Origin: Candidatus Fraserbacteria bacterium
GTDB lineage: Bacteria; Bipolaricaulota; Bipolaricaulia; RBG-16-55-9; JAJCYT01
Direction of reading: 5' to 3'
DNA: 64,000 nt
Assembly (NCBI GenBank): GCA_029262795.1
Contig: JAJCYT010000017.1
Span: forward strand, 46,229 to 110,228
Shown in pieces: positions 42,534 to 50,838 of the stretch. Position 1 is the stretch's first letter; each line of letters starts with the position of its first letter. The notes beneath the pieces were generated by a model. The model was not told the origin of the DNA, did not search any database, and saw only the letters and a list, made by a program, of their open reading frames with translations. The position numbers were made by a program, and so were the translations under genes.

Positions 42534-43573
42534 GATTGTTGAGAAAAGCTGACGATAAAAATCAGTCCCGTTAATAAAGAAGCCCAAATGAGCATGGCCA
42601 CCCACGAAGCTTTCTGAGCGCGACCGGCCTCAAAAAATGTGGCCGGTCGAACCCCTTGAAACACAAATGTGGTCACGCCTGCCAAGTTGACGGAAATGAT
42701 GTTGGTTGCCAGCAACATCAAGGCATTCATGGCCAGTTGAATTTCACCAGCCCCAAGCAGCATGGCAAAGGTTGCCAAAGGCGGCAACAGGGCCACAGCC
42801 ACCATCACCCCAACCAGCGTGGTGGAAACCCCCATCGTCATGGCCAGTGCGCCTGCAATCCCTGAAACCAGGGCCAACAATATGTCGCCCATGTCTACGC
42901 GGGTTCGAGCCAATATTTCGGGAATGGCGGTGATATCCGTATCCGGCAAATTGGAAAAAATAAAGCCCACCACCAGAGCAATCACAAAAGAAATCGATAT
43001 CCCATAGAAATTTGCGAGAAGGGCGCGTTTGCCCAATTCAAAATCGGCCAGCGTGGTGGCCAGAGCCAGGGCCACATTGGGGCCGAGCAGCGGCGCAATG
43101 ACCATCGCGCCAATGATGACGGCCACATTGTCTTTGAGGAGTCCAATGGAGGCCACAATCGCGGACAGGGTCACCATCGCAATGAAAGTTGTAGATACTT
43201 TGACGGAGCCGGAAATATCGGTGTAAAGTTCTTCGCGACTGATTCTGAGTCGCTTCGCTTTCCTTGCAGACTTACCGCTGTAAGTCTGCTTCAAAAAGTC
43301 ATTTGGTAGCGGATCGGGTTGTTCGGATGGCGGGCGGGGCAGTGACGCTTCAACGGGGAGCAGGACCAGCCGATAACCATCCTGATTCGAAAATTTTTCC
43401 AATGTGTCGATGACATCTTCCACTTCTTCGGTGTGGACCAGCACCTTGCACATGATTTGCTGATCGTCCAAATGTTCGTGCCAAATGCCCATCACTTCTT
43501 GTTCATTGAGGGCTTCGAGCACATGGGGCTTGTTGGCTTCTGGAAGAAAAACTTCAATCAATCGTAAAGGCAT
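42530..43573 (-). CDS. DUF389/TIGR00341 membrane protein
   Basis: About 347 aa: a cytoplasmic ferredoxin-like N-terminal domain of about 110 residues (PLRLIEVFLPEANKPHVLEA), then about six membrane helices with the family motif NVAVIIGAMVIAPLLGPNVA. Members are of unknown function, possibly transporters. The start at 43573 is picked because the family begins with this MPLRLIEV strand; the frame extends 24 codons further. There is no SD; TATCAT lies 11 bases ahead, with TTGAAC 18 bases further, so the leader would be about five bases. Stop overlaps the DUF3179 gene by four bases. Confidence 0.87.
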   Translation of the reverse strand: MPLRLIEVFLPEANKPHVLEALNEQEVMGIWHEHLDDQQIMCKVLVHTEEVEDVIDTLEKFSNQDGYRLVLLPVEASLPRPPSEQPDPLPNDFLKQTYSGKSARKAKRLRISREELYTDISGSVKVSTTFIAMVTLSAIVASIGLLKDNVAVIIGAMVIAPLLGPNVALALATTLADFELGKRALLANFYGISISFVIALVVGFIFSNLPDTDITAIPEILARTRVDMGDILLALVSGIAGALAMTMGVSTTLVGVMVAVALLPPLATFAMLLGAGEIQLAMNALMLLATNIISVNLAGVTTFVFQGVRPATFFEAGRAQKASWVAMLIWASLLTGLIFIVSFSQQS

Positions 43574-43690
43574 AATGTGAGTGGATGATAACACAATCAA
43601 TGAAATCGGTTCAAATTTTTCGGTCGTTGACTTCAGTTGGCGCAATGTCTACGCTTGGGCTTTAACAATCAGACTGTCAGGGAGGTTTTT

Positions 43691-44137
43691 GTGTCAGATC
43701 AACATGAAGAACTGAAACAAGTGGTCGAGGGTGGCAACGGCATTCGCGTGATCCGGGGCAGTGGCAACATGCGTGGCTGGAATGGGATTGAGTACAAAGC
43801 TGGCATGTCGGCCAAGAACATGGGTGCCAAAAAATTGTCGATGAACGTGGCAACCATTCCACCGGGAGGCACGGCCTATGCACACATCCATGTTGATTTT
43901 GAATTGATGCTTTACATCCTTCAGGGCAATGTGCGCCATGCGTACGGGCCGGGATTGAAGCACACCATTGACAACGAAGGTGGCGACTTCATTTTTATCG
44001 AACCGGGCGTGCCCCATGAGGTTTATAACCTGAGTGACACCGAACCTGTGATGGCCGTGGTGGCTCGCTCTGACGCTGATGAATGGGAAAACATCATCTC
44101 TTATGATCCCAAAAGTGAGGACTCTGAATCAGATTGA
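43691..44137 (+). CDS. Cupin domain protein
   Basis: A 148-aa single cupin. YAHIHVDFELMLYILQGNVR is motif 1 (His, His, Glu) and GDFIFIEPGVPHEVYNLSD motif 2 (His). Paralogue of the cupin at 18553-18963, with the same C-terminal MAVVARSD block. Start is GTG at 43691 with GGGAGG five bases ahead; earlier in-frame codons overlap the DUF389 promoter. It may be a separate unit; the PadR promoter begins at its stop. Confidence 0.82.
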   Translation: MSDQHEELKQVVEGGNGIRVIRGSGNMRGWNGIEYKAGMSAKNMGAKKLSMNVATIPPGGTAYAHIHVDFELMLYILQGNVRHAYGPGLKHTIDNEGGDFIFIEPGVPHEVYNLSDTEPVMAVVARSDADEWENIISYDPKSEDSESD

Positions 44138-44176
44138 TTGCGATACCTATGAGTGCTATGTATAATTCAAGCATAG
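44138..44176 (+). promoter_or_regulatory. Promoter with overlapping operator of the PadR-ABC operon
   Basis: TTGCGA (44138-44143), 17-base spacer, TATAAT (44161-44166). An inverted repeat CTATG (44156-44160) / CATAG (44172-44176) with an 11-base centre brackets the -10. PadR dimers typically bind ATGT...ACAT-like sites, so autoregulation by blocking the -10 is a fair inference. Confidence 0.6.
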
Positions 44177-44221
44177 AGATTCTAGGTATAAGGAAAATCT
44201 GTAATAGATGAGGAGTTTGAC

Positions 44222-44563
44222 ATGGCATTACCCAAAGACCTTGTGGCAGCATCGGCAACGCCGCTGATCCTTTCAATTCTGAGCCATGACGACAGTTATG
44301 GTTATGCCATCATCCATCAGGTACGAGAGCTTTCTGGTGGTGAGATGGAATGGGCAGATGGGATGCTGTATCCAATTCTTCATCGCCTGGAGAAAAAAGG
44401 ACTTATTTCGGCCTATTGGGGCAAAGCTGAAACGGGCAGAAAACGAAAATATTATCGTCTGTGCAAATCGGGTATGGAGGAACTCAACCATCAACGCAAA
44501 AACTGGGACAACCTCCATGCCATGCTGCAAAAACTCGAAGGAGGCACCGTATGTTTCGCTTAG
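44222..44563 (+). CDS. PadR family transcriptional regulator
   Basis: A 113-aa regulator. LILSILSHDDSYGYAIIHQV is the PadR winged-helix opening, GMLYPILHRLEKKGLISAYW the recognition helix, and GRKRKYYRLCKSG the wing. It heads an operon of four genes with an ABC exporter, the classic arrangement for PadR repressors relieved by the exported compound. The 3' end overlaps the next start by 13 bases. Confidence 0.93.
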   Translation: MALPKDLVAASATPLILSILSHDDSYGYAIIHQVRELSGGEMEWADGMLYPILHRLEKKGLISAYWGKAETGRKRKYYRLCKSGMEELNHQRKNWDNLHAMLQKLEGGTVCFA

Positions 44564-45048
44564 ACAAAGAAGTGGAGGCATGGTGTCAGTCAGTGTATGA
44601 CAAAGGGTGTCAAAACGAAACGGGTATGGAAGAACTGAAAGACCATCTGTATTGTGAAATTGAACACTTAATGAAGGAAGGGCTTTCAGAAAAACAGGCA
44701 TTTGTCCGTGCCACGGAACGCATGGGCAACGCTGAAGATCTTTACAACGAATATTTTAAGAATCAAAACATTTTTTACAGGTTGTTTCACAGCCTCAACA
44801 AACGAAGTGAAATGATGACGCCCAAACAATTGGCTGTGATCATGGCTGCGTATGTGCTGTTATTTGCCGTTATTACAGCAACTGCAAAATCGTTGTTGGG
44901 CGGAGCTGAACAATTTGAGGATGTAAGCCTCTTGCTCTATTCTGTTTGGCTTGCACCTTTGTTCATTTTTCCTGGCTTCCATAGATCAGCGAAGTCTGAA
45001 TGGGCATGTATCAAACGGTTGTTTACATCCATGAAAAAGAGTTCATAA
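44551..45048 (+). CDS. Permease-prefix (HAAS-like) membrane protein
   Basis: A 165-aa protein. Residues about 1-80 form the helical domain (MFRLDKEVEAWCQSV, MEELKDHLYCEIEHLMKEGLS, FVRATERMGNAEDL) that follows PadR regulators in many genomes and is sometimes fused to permeases. Two membrane helices come after it (about 93-112 and 125-142). SD GAAGGAGGC lies inside padR. Its role is unknown; it probably tunes the PadR regulator or the transporter. Confidence 0.78.
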   Translation: MFRLDKEVEAWCQSVYDKGCQNETGMEELKDHLYCEIEHLMKEGLSEKQAFVRATERMGNAEDLYNEYFKNQNIFYRLFHSLNKRSEMMTPKQLAVIMAAYVLLFAVITATAKSLLGGAEQFEDVSLLLYSVWLAPLFIFPGFHRSAKSEWACIKRLFTSMKKSS

Positions 45049-45105
45049 ATTTATTGTCTGAAAAAATTCTCAATTACGAATGTGGTTCTGATAAAAGGAG
45101 CTTCA

Positions 45106-45882
45106 ATGATCGAGGTCAGGGGACTTAAGAAATATTACGGCAACAACGATGAAATCAAAGCCGTGGATGATGTCAGTTTTACCTGCGCTGATGGACAAAT
45201 TACAGGTCTGCTTGGCCCCAATGGGGCAGGCAAAACCACCACGTTGCGTATCATCACAGGACTCATTAAACCGATGACGGGCACAGTCATGATTGACGAC
45301 ATCGATGTGGCTCAGAATGCAAAGGCAGCGCGTCGCGTGTTGGGTGTTCAATCCGATATGACGGGTGTGTATCCACGCCTGACGCCCAGAGAACAATTTC
45401 AGTATTACGGACGTTTTTATGATCTCAAAGGCAAAGCGCTGGATGATCGCGTTCAAGCTGTCATCGACGAACTCAAGATGGAAGAAATAGCAGACAGACG
45501 TTCGGAAGGCTTCAGCCGTGGGCAACGTCAAAAAGTGGTGTTGGGACGAGCCTTGGTGCATGATCCTAAAAACATCATCATGGATGAGCCGACCAATGGT
45601 CTTGATGTGATGGCCGTGCGCGACACCCGTGAAACAATCCGACAGATGAAAGGGCAAGGTCGCTGTGTGTTATTCAGCACGCACTACATGGACGAAGCGG
45701 AAAAGCTTTGTGATCACATTGCCATCATCGTTGGCGGAAAAATTGTTGCATCGGGCAGTCCTGAAGATTTGATGAGACAAACCAATCAAGAAAACCTGGA
45801 AGATGCATTTGTGACTCTGGCGGGTCAGGATGTATTGGGCCACAGCCGCTATGAGGCTGCTGAGGAGGTCGTTGGATCATGA
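45106..45882 (+). CDS. ABC transporter ATP-binding protein, NatA-like
   Basis: A 258-aa ATPase. Walker A is LLGPNGAGKTTTLRI, Q-loop VLGVQSDMTGVYPRL, signature FSRGQRQKVVLGRALVHDP, Walker B NIIMDEPTNGLD, H-loop FSTHYMDEAEKLCDH. The sequence type is the NatA/CcmA group that pairs with six-helix permeases for Na+, drug or peptide export. ATG at 45106 has AAAGGAGCTTC. Its stop overlaps the permease start by four bases (ATGA). Confidence 0.94.
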   Translation: MIEVRGLKKYYGNNDEIKAVDDVSFTCADGQITGLLGPNGAGKTTTLRIITGLIKPMTGTVMIDDIDVAQNAKAARRVLGVQSDMTGVYPRLTPREQFQYYGRFYDLKGKALDDRVQAVIDELKMEEIADRRSEGFSRGQRQKVVLGRALVHDPKNIIMDEPTNGLDVMAVRDTRETIRQMKGQGRCVLFSTHYMDEAEKLCDHIAIIVGGKIVASGSPEDLMRQTNQENLEDAFVTLAGQDVLGHSRYEAAEEVVGS

Positions 45883-47060
45883 GCCACATTATGAACATCT
45901 GGCGCAAAGAATTGATGGACACCATCCGCGACAAAAAGGCATTTCGCCAAGCCTTGCTGGTGCCCTTGTTGGTGGGTGTGTTTTATGCAGTGCTTAATCC
46001 CATGCTGACCTCTTTTATTAGTGGGAAGGCTGATAATCCCATTGCCATTCCTGTTCAGGGATTGGAACACGTCGATGAAACTTTAAAAGATGTGATGCAG
46101 AGCTTTGGCATCACGCTCATTTCCTTTTCGGGCGACATGGAGGCTGCCATCGAATCTGGCGAGGAAACAGCAGGCTTGATCGTTCCCGAAGGTTTTAGTG
46201 ACAGTGTGGCAAATGAGCAGCCAGCCAACTTGATGTTACTTTTAAATTCATCAACAGGTGGCCCCTTCCGCGGCAGCTTTTCAATCGAGCGGTTGGAAGC
46301 GGCACTCAATGCCTACAATCGCATCATCTCTGAAAGTCGGCTTCAGTCGAAAGGCATTGAGCTTAGCGTCCTAAACCCTGTTGGCTTGGATGCCAGAGAC
46401 CTGTCCACACCGGCCCAGCGTGCGGGTGTGTTTGCCAGCTTCATGCTGCCGATTTTGGTGGGTGTGGTGATTGTGCAGGGCGGACTTTTCATTGCCATTG
46501 ATGTCACCGCAGGCGAGAAAGAACGAAACACGTTGGAAGCCTTATTGGTCACCCCTGCCGGAGATGTCGATATTTTTATAGGGAAATTGCTCTCGGTATT
46601 TACCATGTCATCCCTGCCTTTGGGGTTGACCATGCTTGGGTATTGGGCGTCGAGTAATTTACTGCCCGACTCCATGACCGATGGCGCGGTGTTGCCGATT
46701 GAAGTGGTGTTGGGCGCGTTGTTGTTTGCAATGCCCCTGGCGTTGTTCATCAACGTGGTGATGATGATGGTCAGCATTCGCACCAAAACATTCAAAGATG
46801 CCCAAAGCGCAGCCGTGCCTCTCAACTTGGTGGTGGTATTCACAATGATGGGGGCTGCTTTTGTGCCGCCGGAATCTTCCATCATGCATCTGATTCCGAT
46901 CTATGGAACCTCCGCTTTGGTGGGCGATTTAGCTGTCGGTGGTGCAATTCAAATAAACGAAGTGCTTTTAACGTTTGCAGGCAGTCTGGGCGCATCGGCC
47001 ATTGGCATTTTCTTTGCGCTCAAGTTGTTCAATCGGGAGAGATTGCTTTACAGCGTATAA
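45879..47060 (+). CDS. ABC-2 type permease, NatB-like
   Basis: A 393-aa ABC-2 permease: first helix about 20-40, a large outer domain of about 130 residues, then five helices in the C-terminal half. FIAIDVTAGEKERNTLEALLVTPA is the conserved GEKE...LE motif of NatB/DrrB-like permeases. It forms the exporter with the preceding ATPase. The exported molecule is unknown. Confidence 0.9.
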   Translation: MSHIMNIWRKELMDTIRDKKAFRQALLVPLLVGVFYAVLNPMLTSFISGKADNPIAIPVQGLEHVDETLKDVMQSFGITLISFSGDMEAAIESGEETAGLIVPEGFSDSVANEQPANLMLLLNSSTGGPFRGSFSIERLEAALNAYNRIISESRLQSKGIELSVLNPVGLDARDLSTPAQRAGVFASFMLPILVGVVIVQGGLFIAIDVTAGEKERNTLEALLVTPAGDVDIFIGKLLSVFTMSSLPLGLTMLGYWASSNLLPDSMTDGAVLPIEVVLGALLFAMPLALFINVVMMMVSIRTKTFKDAQSAAVPLNLVVVFTMMGAAFVPPESSIMHLIPIYGTSALVGDLAVGGAIQINEVLLTFAGSLGASAIGIFFALKLFNRERLLYSV

Positions 47061-47061
47061 G

Positions 47062-47712
47062 ATGCAATGCTCTTTGTGTTTGGCCGATCAGATTGAAAAA
47101 ATCTTTGAGCGTGAAGACTCGCGTTACGGGCAAAGGATTTATTATCTGTGCAGCACCTGTCAGTTGATTTTCTTAGATCCAAAGCTGTGCTTGGATGCTG
47201 AGTCAGAAAAAGCTCGTTATGACACACATCAAAACAATCCAGCCGATGAAGGCTATCGAAATTTCCTTCGTCGGCTGGCTGATCCTTTAATCGAAAAATT
47301 GAACCAAGGTGAACAGGGGTTGGATTTTGGCTGCGGACCAGGTCCAACCCTTTCACTCATACTTTCTGAACATGGGTTTAAAATGGCGAACTATGATCCA
47401 TTCTATTTTTCCGATGAAAATTTGTTAAATCGAACCTATGATTTTGTCACCAGCACAGAAGTGGTGGAACACTTGTATCAGCCGCGAGATGTTTTTTTGA
47501 AACTGGATGATTTGTTGAAAGTGGATGGGTATTTGGGTGTGATGACCGAGATATTGGATCATCCTGATCGATTTGCAGATTGGTGGTACCATCGTGACCC
47601 GACCCATGTATGCTTTTATCAAAAAGAAACGTTCCACTGGATTGCGCAGTGGCGCCAGTGGAACGTCGAATTTCCTGTAAAGAATGTGGTGATTTATAAA
47701 AAGACAGCTTGA
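47062..47712 (+). CDS. SAM methyltransferase with N-terminal zinc ribbon
   Basis: A 216-aa class I methyltransferase. The N-terminus is a four-Cys zinc ribbon (CSLC at 3-6 and CSTC at about 34-37), then a shortened Rossmann fold: GLDFGCGPGPTLSLIL (motif I), NYDPFYF, YDFVTSTEVVEHLYQP (motif IV) and GYLGVMTEIL. Similar proteins methylate sugars or small metabolites. The ATG at 47062 lies one base after the permease stop and has no SD of its own apart from GGGAGAG 20 bases upstream. It may belong to the exporter operon. The last 19 bases overlap the convergent gene. Confidence 0.85.
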   Translation: MQCSLCLADQIEKIFEREDSRYGQRIYYLCSTCQLIFLDPKLCLDAESEKARYDTHQNNPADEGYRNFLRRLADPLIEKLNQGEQGLDFGCGPGPTLSLILSEHGFKMANYDPFYFSDENLLNRTYDFVTSTEVVEHLYQPRDVFLKLDDLLKVDGYLGVMTEILDHPDRFADWWYHRDPTHVCFYQKETFHWIAQWRQWNVEFPVKNVVIYKKTA

Positions 47713-48023
47713 GTGGTGGCCTGATTGGCGTCTAAGACAATTTTAACAAGAATGAGTGCCCAACCCACCACCAAAATCAGCCAAGCAACTTTTTTGGCAA
47801 CTTCAGCAATAATTAAAAATCCAGTCAGCAACACCAAAAAACCAATGGGGTCAATTAAATTGGCAGGCGCTTTGAGATCCAAGGCATTGTCCAACAAGTT
47901 GACCACAAAGTTGCCAACCCAATGTGCCAGAGTGTAAAAGAACGATAAAAATTGCTGAAGCATGTCTTCACTAACGGCTGGCGGTTGCGGCACGTCGCTT
48001 TGCAAAAAGAATTTCAAAAACAT
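47694..48023 (-). CDS. Small membrane protein, unknown
   Basis: About 109 aa with a Phe-rich N-terminus, an amphipathic middle (FLSFFYTLAHWVGNFVVNLL) and two C-terminal helices (DPIGFLVLLTGFLIIAEVAK and AWLILVVGWALILVKIVLDA). SD GAGGTGATGCAG favours the ATG at 48023 over codons three and two positions earlier. Convergent overlap of 19 bases with the methyltransferase. No family recognised. Confidence 0.6.
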   Translation of the reverse strand: MFLKFFLQSDVPQPPAVSEDMLQQFLSFFYTLAHWVGNFVVNLLDNALDLKAPANLIDPIGFLVLLTGFLIIAEVAKKVAWLILVVGWALILVKIVLDANQATTQAVFL

Positions 48024-48133
48024 CTGCATCACCTCGCCTAAGCTTTATATCTCCCTAAAAGACGCACCACAATGACAAACGTTCCCTTATTAAAGAAACC
48101 TATTGACTTTTAAAAAAGAAAAATATCAAAATG

Positions 48134-48192
48134 TTTAAGGCGTCTAATCCCCCAACCCCCTTTTCAAAAAGGGGGCACGGTTGGACTGCGAA
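48134..48192. repeat. Dispersed palindromic repeat, copy 4
   Basis: TTTAAGGCGTCTAATCCCCC, then AACCCCCTTTTCAAAAAGGG, then GGCACGGTTGGACTGCG. Stem CCCCCTTTT / AAAAGGGGG. The left 25 bases match copy 3 almost exactly. It lies in the 222-base gap between 48033 and 48254, which otherwise holds nothing recognisable. Confidence 0.85.
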
Positions 48193-48254
48193 GGTTAATT
48201 CTTTTGACGAAACTTTGTTCTAAGTGAAGTTTGAGAGAGTTTCTCAGCTTCAAT

Positions 48255-49490
48255 TCATGTAATGTTTTGTGCCAGATTGATCAATGAATTCAGCATCACA
48301 TTGCCCGCATTGACCACATCTTCCTCGTGCGTGAATTCTTTTGGGTTGTGGCTGATGCCGTTGACTGACGGCACAAAAAACATCGAGGCTGGCATAATTG
48401 CACTCAATGATTGTGTGTCATGACCCGCAAAGCTCATCAAGCGGGTATTGCTAAGGCCAAGACCAGATGCCGCTTTTTCGATGTTGGAAATCACATGCTC
48501 ACTCATCGGGGCAGGGGGCACCTTGGATACGGGTTTAACCTCCAGGTCCAGTTCAAATTCTGCGGCGCTGGACTTTGCCACATCTAAAATGATCTGCTCC
48601 ATTTGATCCAGTTTTTCTTTCGAGCCATGACGAAGCTCCAGTGCCAGTTCCACTTCCGCAGGCACAATGTTAAAAGCCCCAGGTTTAAATTGAGCCTGGC
48701 CACAGTTGAGCACACCAGGAAAGAAATCATTTTTAACAATATCCTTGGCCCGTTGCACAAAAAGTGATGCCCCCCAATTGGCATCTTTGCGATCCGCCAT
48801 GGGCATGGTGCCGGAGTGAGCGGCTTCTCCCAGGAATTTGAGCCAGTACCACTGAATGCCCACAATCTCATCCACCACGCCAATGTTGAGTTGCTGCTGC
48901 TCCAGGCGTGTGCCTTGCTCAATATGAACCTCCACAAAGCCAACATAATCAGAAGGATCGCATTTCGCCTGCAATACCGTCTCTCTCGTACAATCAATTC
49001 GAGCCAATGCTTCATCAAACGCTGCCACGCCACCCCGAACCTGAGTCAAATCCTGAGCCGTGATTTCACCAATAAATGCACGACTGCCAATTAAACTGGA
49101 CCAAGATCCCTCTTCATCCGTGAAAGAGATACAGCGCAGATGCACAGGTAAATCAAGGTCGGATTCCTTGATGGTTCTCAGCGATTCCAAAGCAGACAGC
49201 ACACCCACAGGGCCATCGAAGCGTCCGCCGTTGGGAACGGAATCCAAATGGGAGCCAGCCAATAAAACTTTCGCATCTGGATTGTTAGCTGGAAGTGTGG
49301 CAGTGAGGTTGCCCGCGCCATCCTGGTCAATGGTGAGTCCGGCCTCGGTGGCTTTGGTTTTAAACCAGTTGCGGGTTTCCACATCCAGTTCTGACAAAGC
49401 AGGACGATTGACGCCACCTGCTGATGTTTTTCCAATTTCACTGAGTTCTTTTAAGTCAGATAACAAGCGCTGTTCATTGATGTTGAGCAT
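48255..49490 (-). CDS. Zn-dependent amidase/hydantoinase family (M20)
   Basis: A 411-aa hydrolase of the N-carbamoyl-L-amino-acid hydrolase/allantoate amidohydrolase/beta-ureidopropionase group. AGSHLDSVPNGGRFDGPVGVL holds the metal His and Asp, FTDEEGSW the Glu pair, EVHIEQG the next metal ligands, and GEAAHSGTMPMADRKDA the lid domain substrate site. The end HDTQSLSAIMPASM includes the last metal His. Which amide it cuts is not decided by sequence here, and no hydantoinase or purine-breakdown genes are adjacent. SD GAAGGTGT. Confidence 0.9.
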   Translation of the reverse strand: MLNINEQRLLSDLKELSEIGKTSAGGVNRPALSELDVETRNWFKTKATEAGLTIDQDGAGNLTATLPANNPDAKVLLAGSHLDSVPNGGRFDGPVGVLSALESLRTIKESDLDLPVHLRCISFTDEEGSWSSLIGSRAFIGEITAQDLTQVRGGVAAFDEALARIDCTRETVLQAKCDPSDYVGFVEVHIEQGTRLEQQQLNIGVVDEIVGIQWYWLKFLGEAAHSGTMPMADRKDANWGASLFVQRAKDIVKNDFFPGVLNCGQAQFKPGAFNIVPAEVELALELRHGSKEKLDQMEQIILDVAKSSAAEFELDLEVKPVSKVPPAPMSEHVISNIEKAASGLGLSNTRLMSFAGHDTQSLSAIMPASMFFVPSVNGISHNPKEFTHEEDVVNAGNVMLNSLINLAQNIT

Positions 49491-49617
49491 GACACCTTCT
49501 TTTGTTATGGCGATGATAATTTAAGAACAATGGCCATAGGAATGAAAGACCCGTTTTCTCAAAAGCTTTTCTATCATGGTTGTTCAGAAGGCACAAGTCA
49601 ACATGACTCAGGCGGAT

Positions 49618-50079
49618 TCACTGCACAATGGGTATTTGGAATTCAATTCGATTGTTGGCAGAATCCGGCCCTTCCCAATGATGATAAATTTCGCTGCATG
49701 GAGAGAAAGTGCGATGCCCCTGTTGTAACACGGCCTGATCAAAAGAAGTCCAAGCTACTTTAATATCGCTAATTGACCCTTCAAATTCTGCCACGGCTGC
49801 TTGGTGTGCTTCTATCGTTTGAATAGAAAACCCTTCGGCAGCCTCTGTTGGGGTTTCAATTGCCATGGCAATTTGCAATAAAAATTCGGAATCGGGTTGT
49901 TCATCCAATAGGGTGTAGTGAAATGTAAATATCCCTGAACCATTGACAGCGCCGCTTTCTTTCAATGACCAGATGGCGGGTGTTGCTTCATCAATAAAAG
50001 CACTCATGGTTTCATGTGTGGTGCGTTTTTCTTGAAGCACATAAGTGGTTGCTTCAATGGTCATAATCTCGAATTTCAT
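49618..50079 (-). CDS. GyrI-like small-molecule-binding protein
   Basis: About 152 aa. The opening MKFEIMTIEATTYVLQEKRT and the later FTFHYTLLDEQPDSEFLLQI with a closing IYHHWEGPDSANNRIEFQIP follow the GyrI-like/SOUL-type effector-binding fold, found alone or at the C-terminus of AraC/MerR regulators (the ending E-x-Q-I-P-I is typical). No DNA-binding part is attached. Start at 50079 is given by AAGGAGTTCTG. It follows the 69-aa gene by 17 bases. Confidence 0.7.
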   Translation of the reverse strand: MKFEIMTIEATTYVLQEKRTTHETMSAFIDEATPAIWSLKESGAVNGSGIFTFHYTLLDEQPDSEFLLQIAMAIETPTEAAEGFSIQTIEAHQAAVAEFEGSISDIKVAWTSFDQAVLQQGHRTFSPCSEIYHHWEGPDSANNRIEFQIPIVQ

Positions 50080-50096
50080 CAGAACTCCTTCAAACA

Positions 50097-50306
50097 TTAT
50101 TTAAAGGGCGGATATGGATAAAGCGCTTTGGGTCTGAGTTGAGGTCGCGATAGGAGTTGCGTCAGTCGCAATGCAGAGTCGTACCAGGGTGATTTTTTGA
50201 TATTTGGCTGAAGCAAAATACGATTAGCCAATCGTTCCTGTTCTGCTTCTTTCAGTCTCTGTTTGCTGATCACTTGGCAGATTTCGTCGAGTCGATGTTC
50301 AAACAT
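50097..50306 (-). CDS. Small basic protein, 69 aa, unknown
   Basis: Charged helical first half (LDEICQVISKQRLKEAEQER) and a basic, Pro-rich end (RPQLRPKALYPYPPFK). SD GAAAGGGGAGCCCC is strong. Its layout recalls the 65-aa protein at 5410-5607, but similarity is faint. It is directly upstream of the GyrI-like gene and probably cotranscribed. No function can be given. Confidence 0.5.
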   Translation of the reverse strand: MFEHRLDEICQVISKQRLKEAEQERLANRILLQPNIKKSPWYDSALRLTQLLSRPQLRPKALYPYPPFK

Positions 50307-50344
50307 GGGGCTCCCCTTTCAGGAAGATTTGAAAATGGGTTGAT

Positions 50345-50719
50345 TTAGGAAATGGTGGCGTTGGCATCGGGTTGCAGCACACAAAAGGTGTTGCCTTCGG
50401 TGTCCTGGCAATAAGCTTTATAGCCGACTGTGGGAACCACCATCGGCTCGACCACCACCATGCCGCCTGCTTGTTTGATTTTGTTTATCGCATCATCGAG
50501 ACAAGCCACATCAATAGTGTTCATGGTGGATTGCCCAAACGCCTTGCGGCGCATGATGCCGCCGTTGATGCCTGGGTTGGCATCTTTGCCGGTTGTGATC
50601 AGCCAGTAATCTTCGACCCCGTCCCACTTGTTGATTTTCCAGCCAAACACCGCTTGATAAAAATATTTGATCTGCTCTGGATTGTTGGCCGGAAGCTCGA
50701 AATGAACCACTCTTTGCAT
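50345..50719 (-). CDS. VOC (glyoxalase/bleomycin resistance fold) protein
   Basis: A 124-aa vicinal-oxygen-chelate protein of the 27-kDa-antigen/YP_-type single-unit kind: VVHFELPANNPEQIKYFYQA then FGWKINKWDG is the first beta-alpha-beta-beta-beta unit, GGINGGIMRR the middle, and GYKAYCQDTEGNTFCVLQPD the last strand. His, Gln/Glu ligand positions suggest metal binding, but the activity is unknown. The start at 50719 has GAGGGGTG ahead; the longer frame covers the A+T-rich promoter region. Confidence 0.85.
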   Translation of the reverse strand: MQRVVHFELPANNPEQIKYFYQAVFGWKINKWDGVEDYWLITTGKDANPGINGGIMRRKAFGQSTMNTIDVACLDDAINKIKQAGGMVVVEPMVVPTVGYKAYCQDTEGNTFCVLQPDANATIS

Positions 50720-50743
50720 AACCCACCCCTCAATATCGTTGAT

Positions 50744-50767
50744 TATGTATTTTGTATAATACACATA
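50744..50767. promoter_or_regulatory. Candidate operator upstream of the VOC gene
   Basis: TATGT (50744-50748) and ACATA (50763-50767) form an inverted repeat with a 14-base A/T centre containing TATAAT-like boxes on both strands. It is in the right place to control the VOC gene. Support is symmetry only. Confidence 0.3.
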
Positions 50768-50838
50768 ATAAATAACGATGTCAATGTTCAAGATTCCTCA
50801 AGTGGAAAGACATTTGTCTTTATGGTCCGAAAGTGTGG

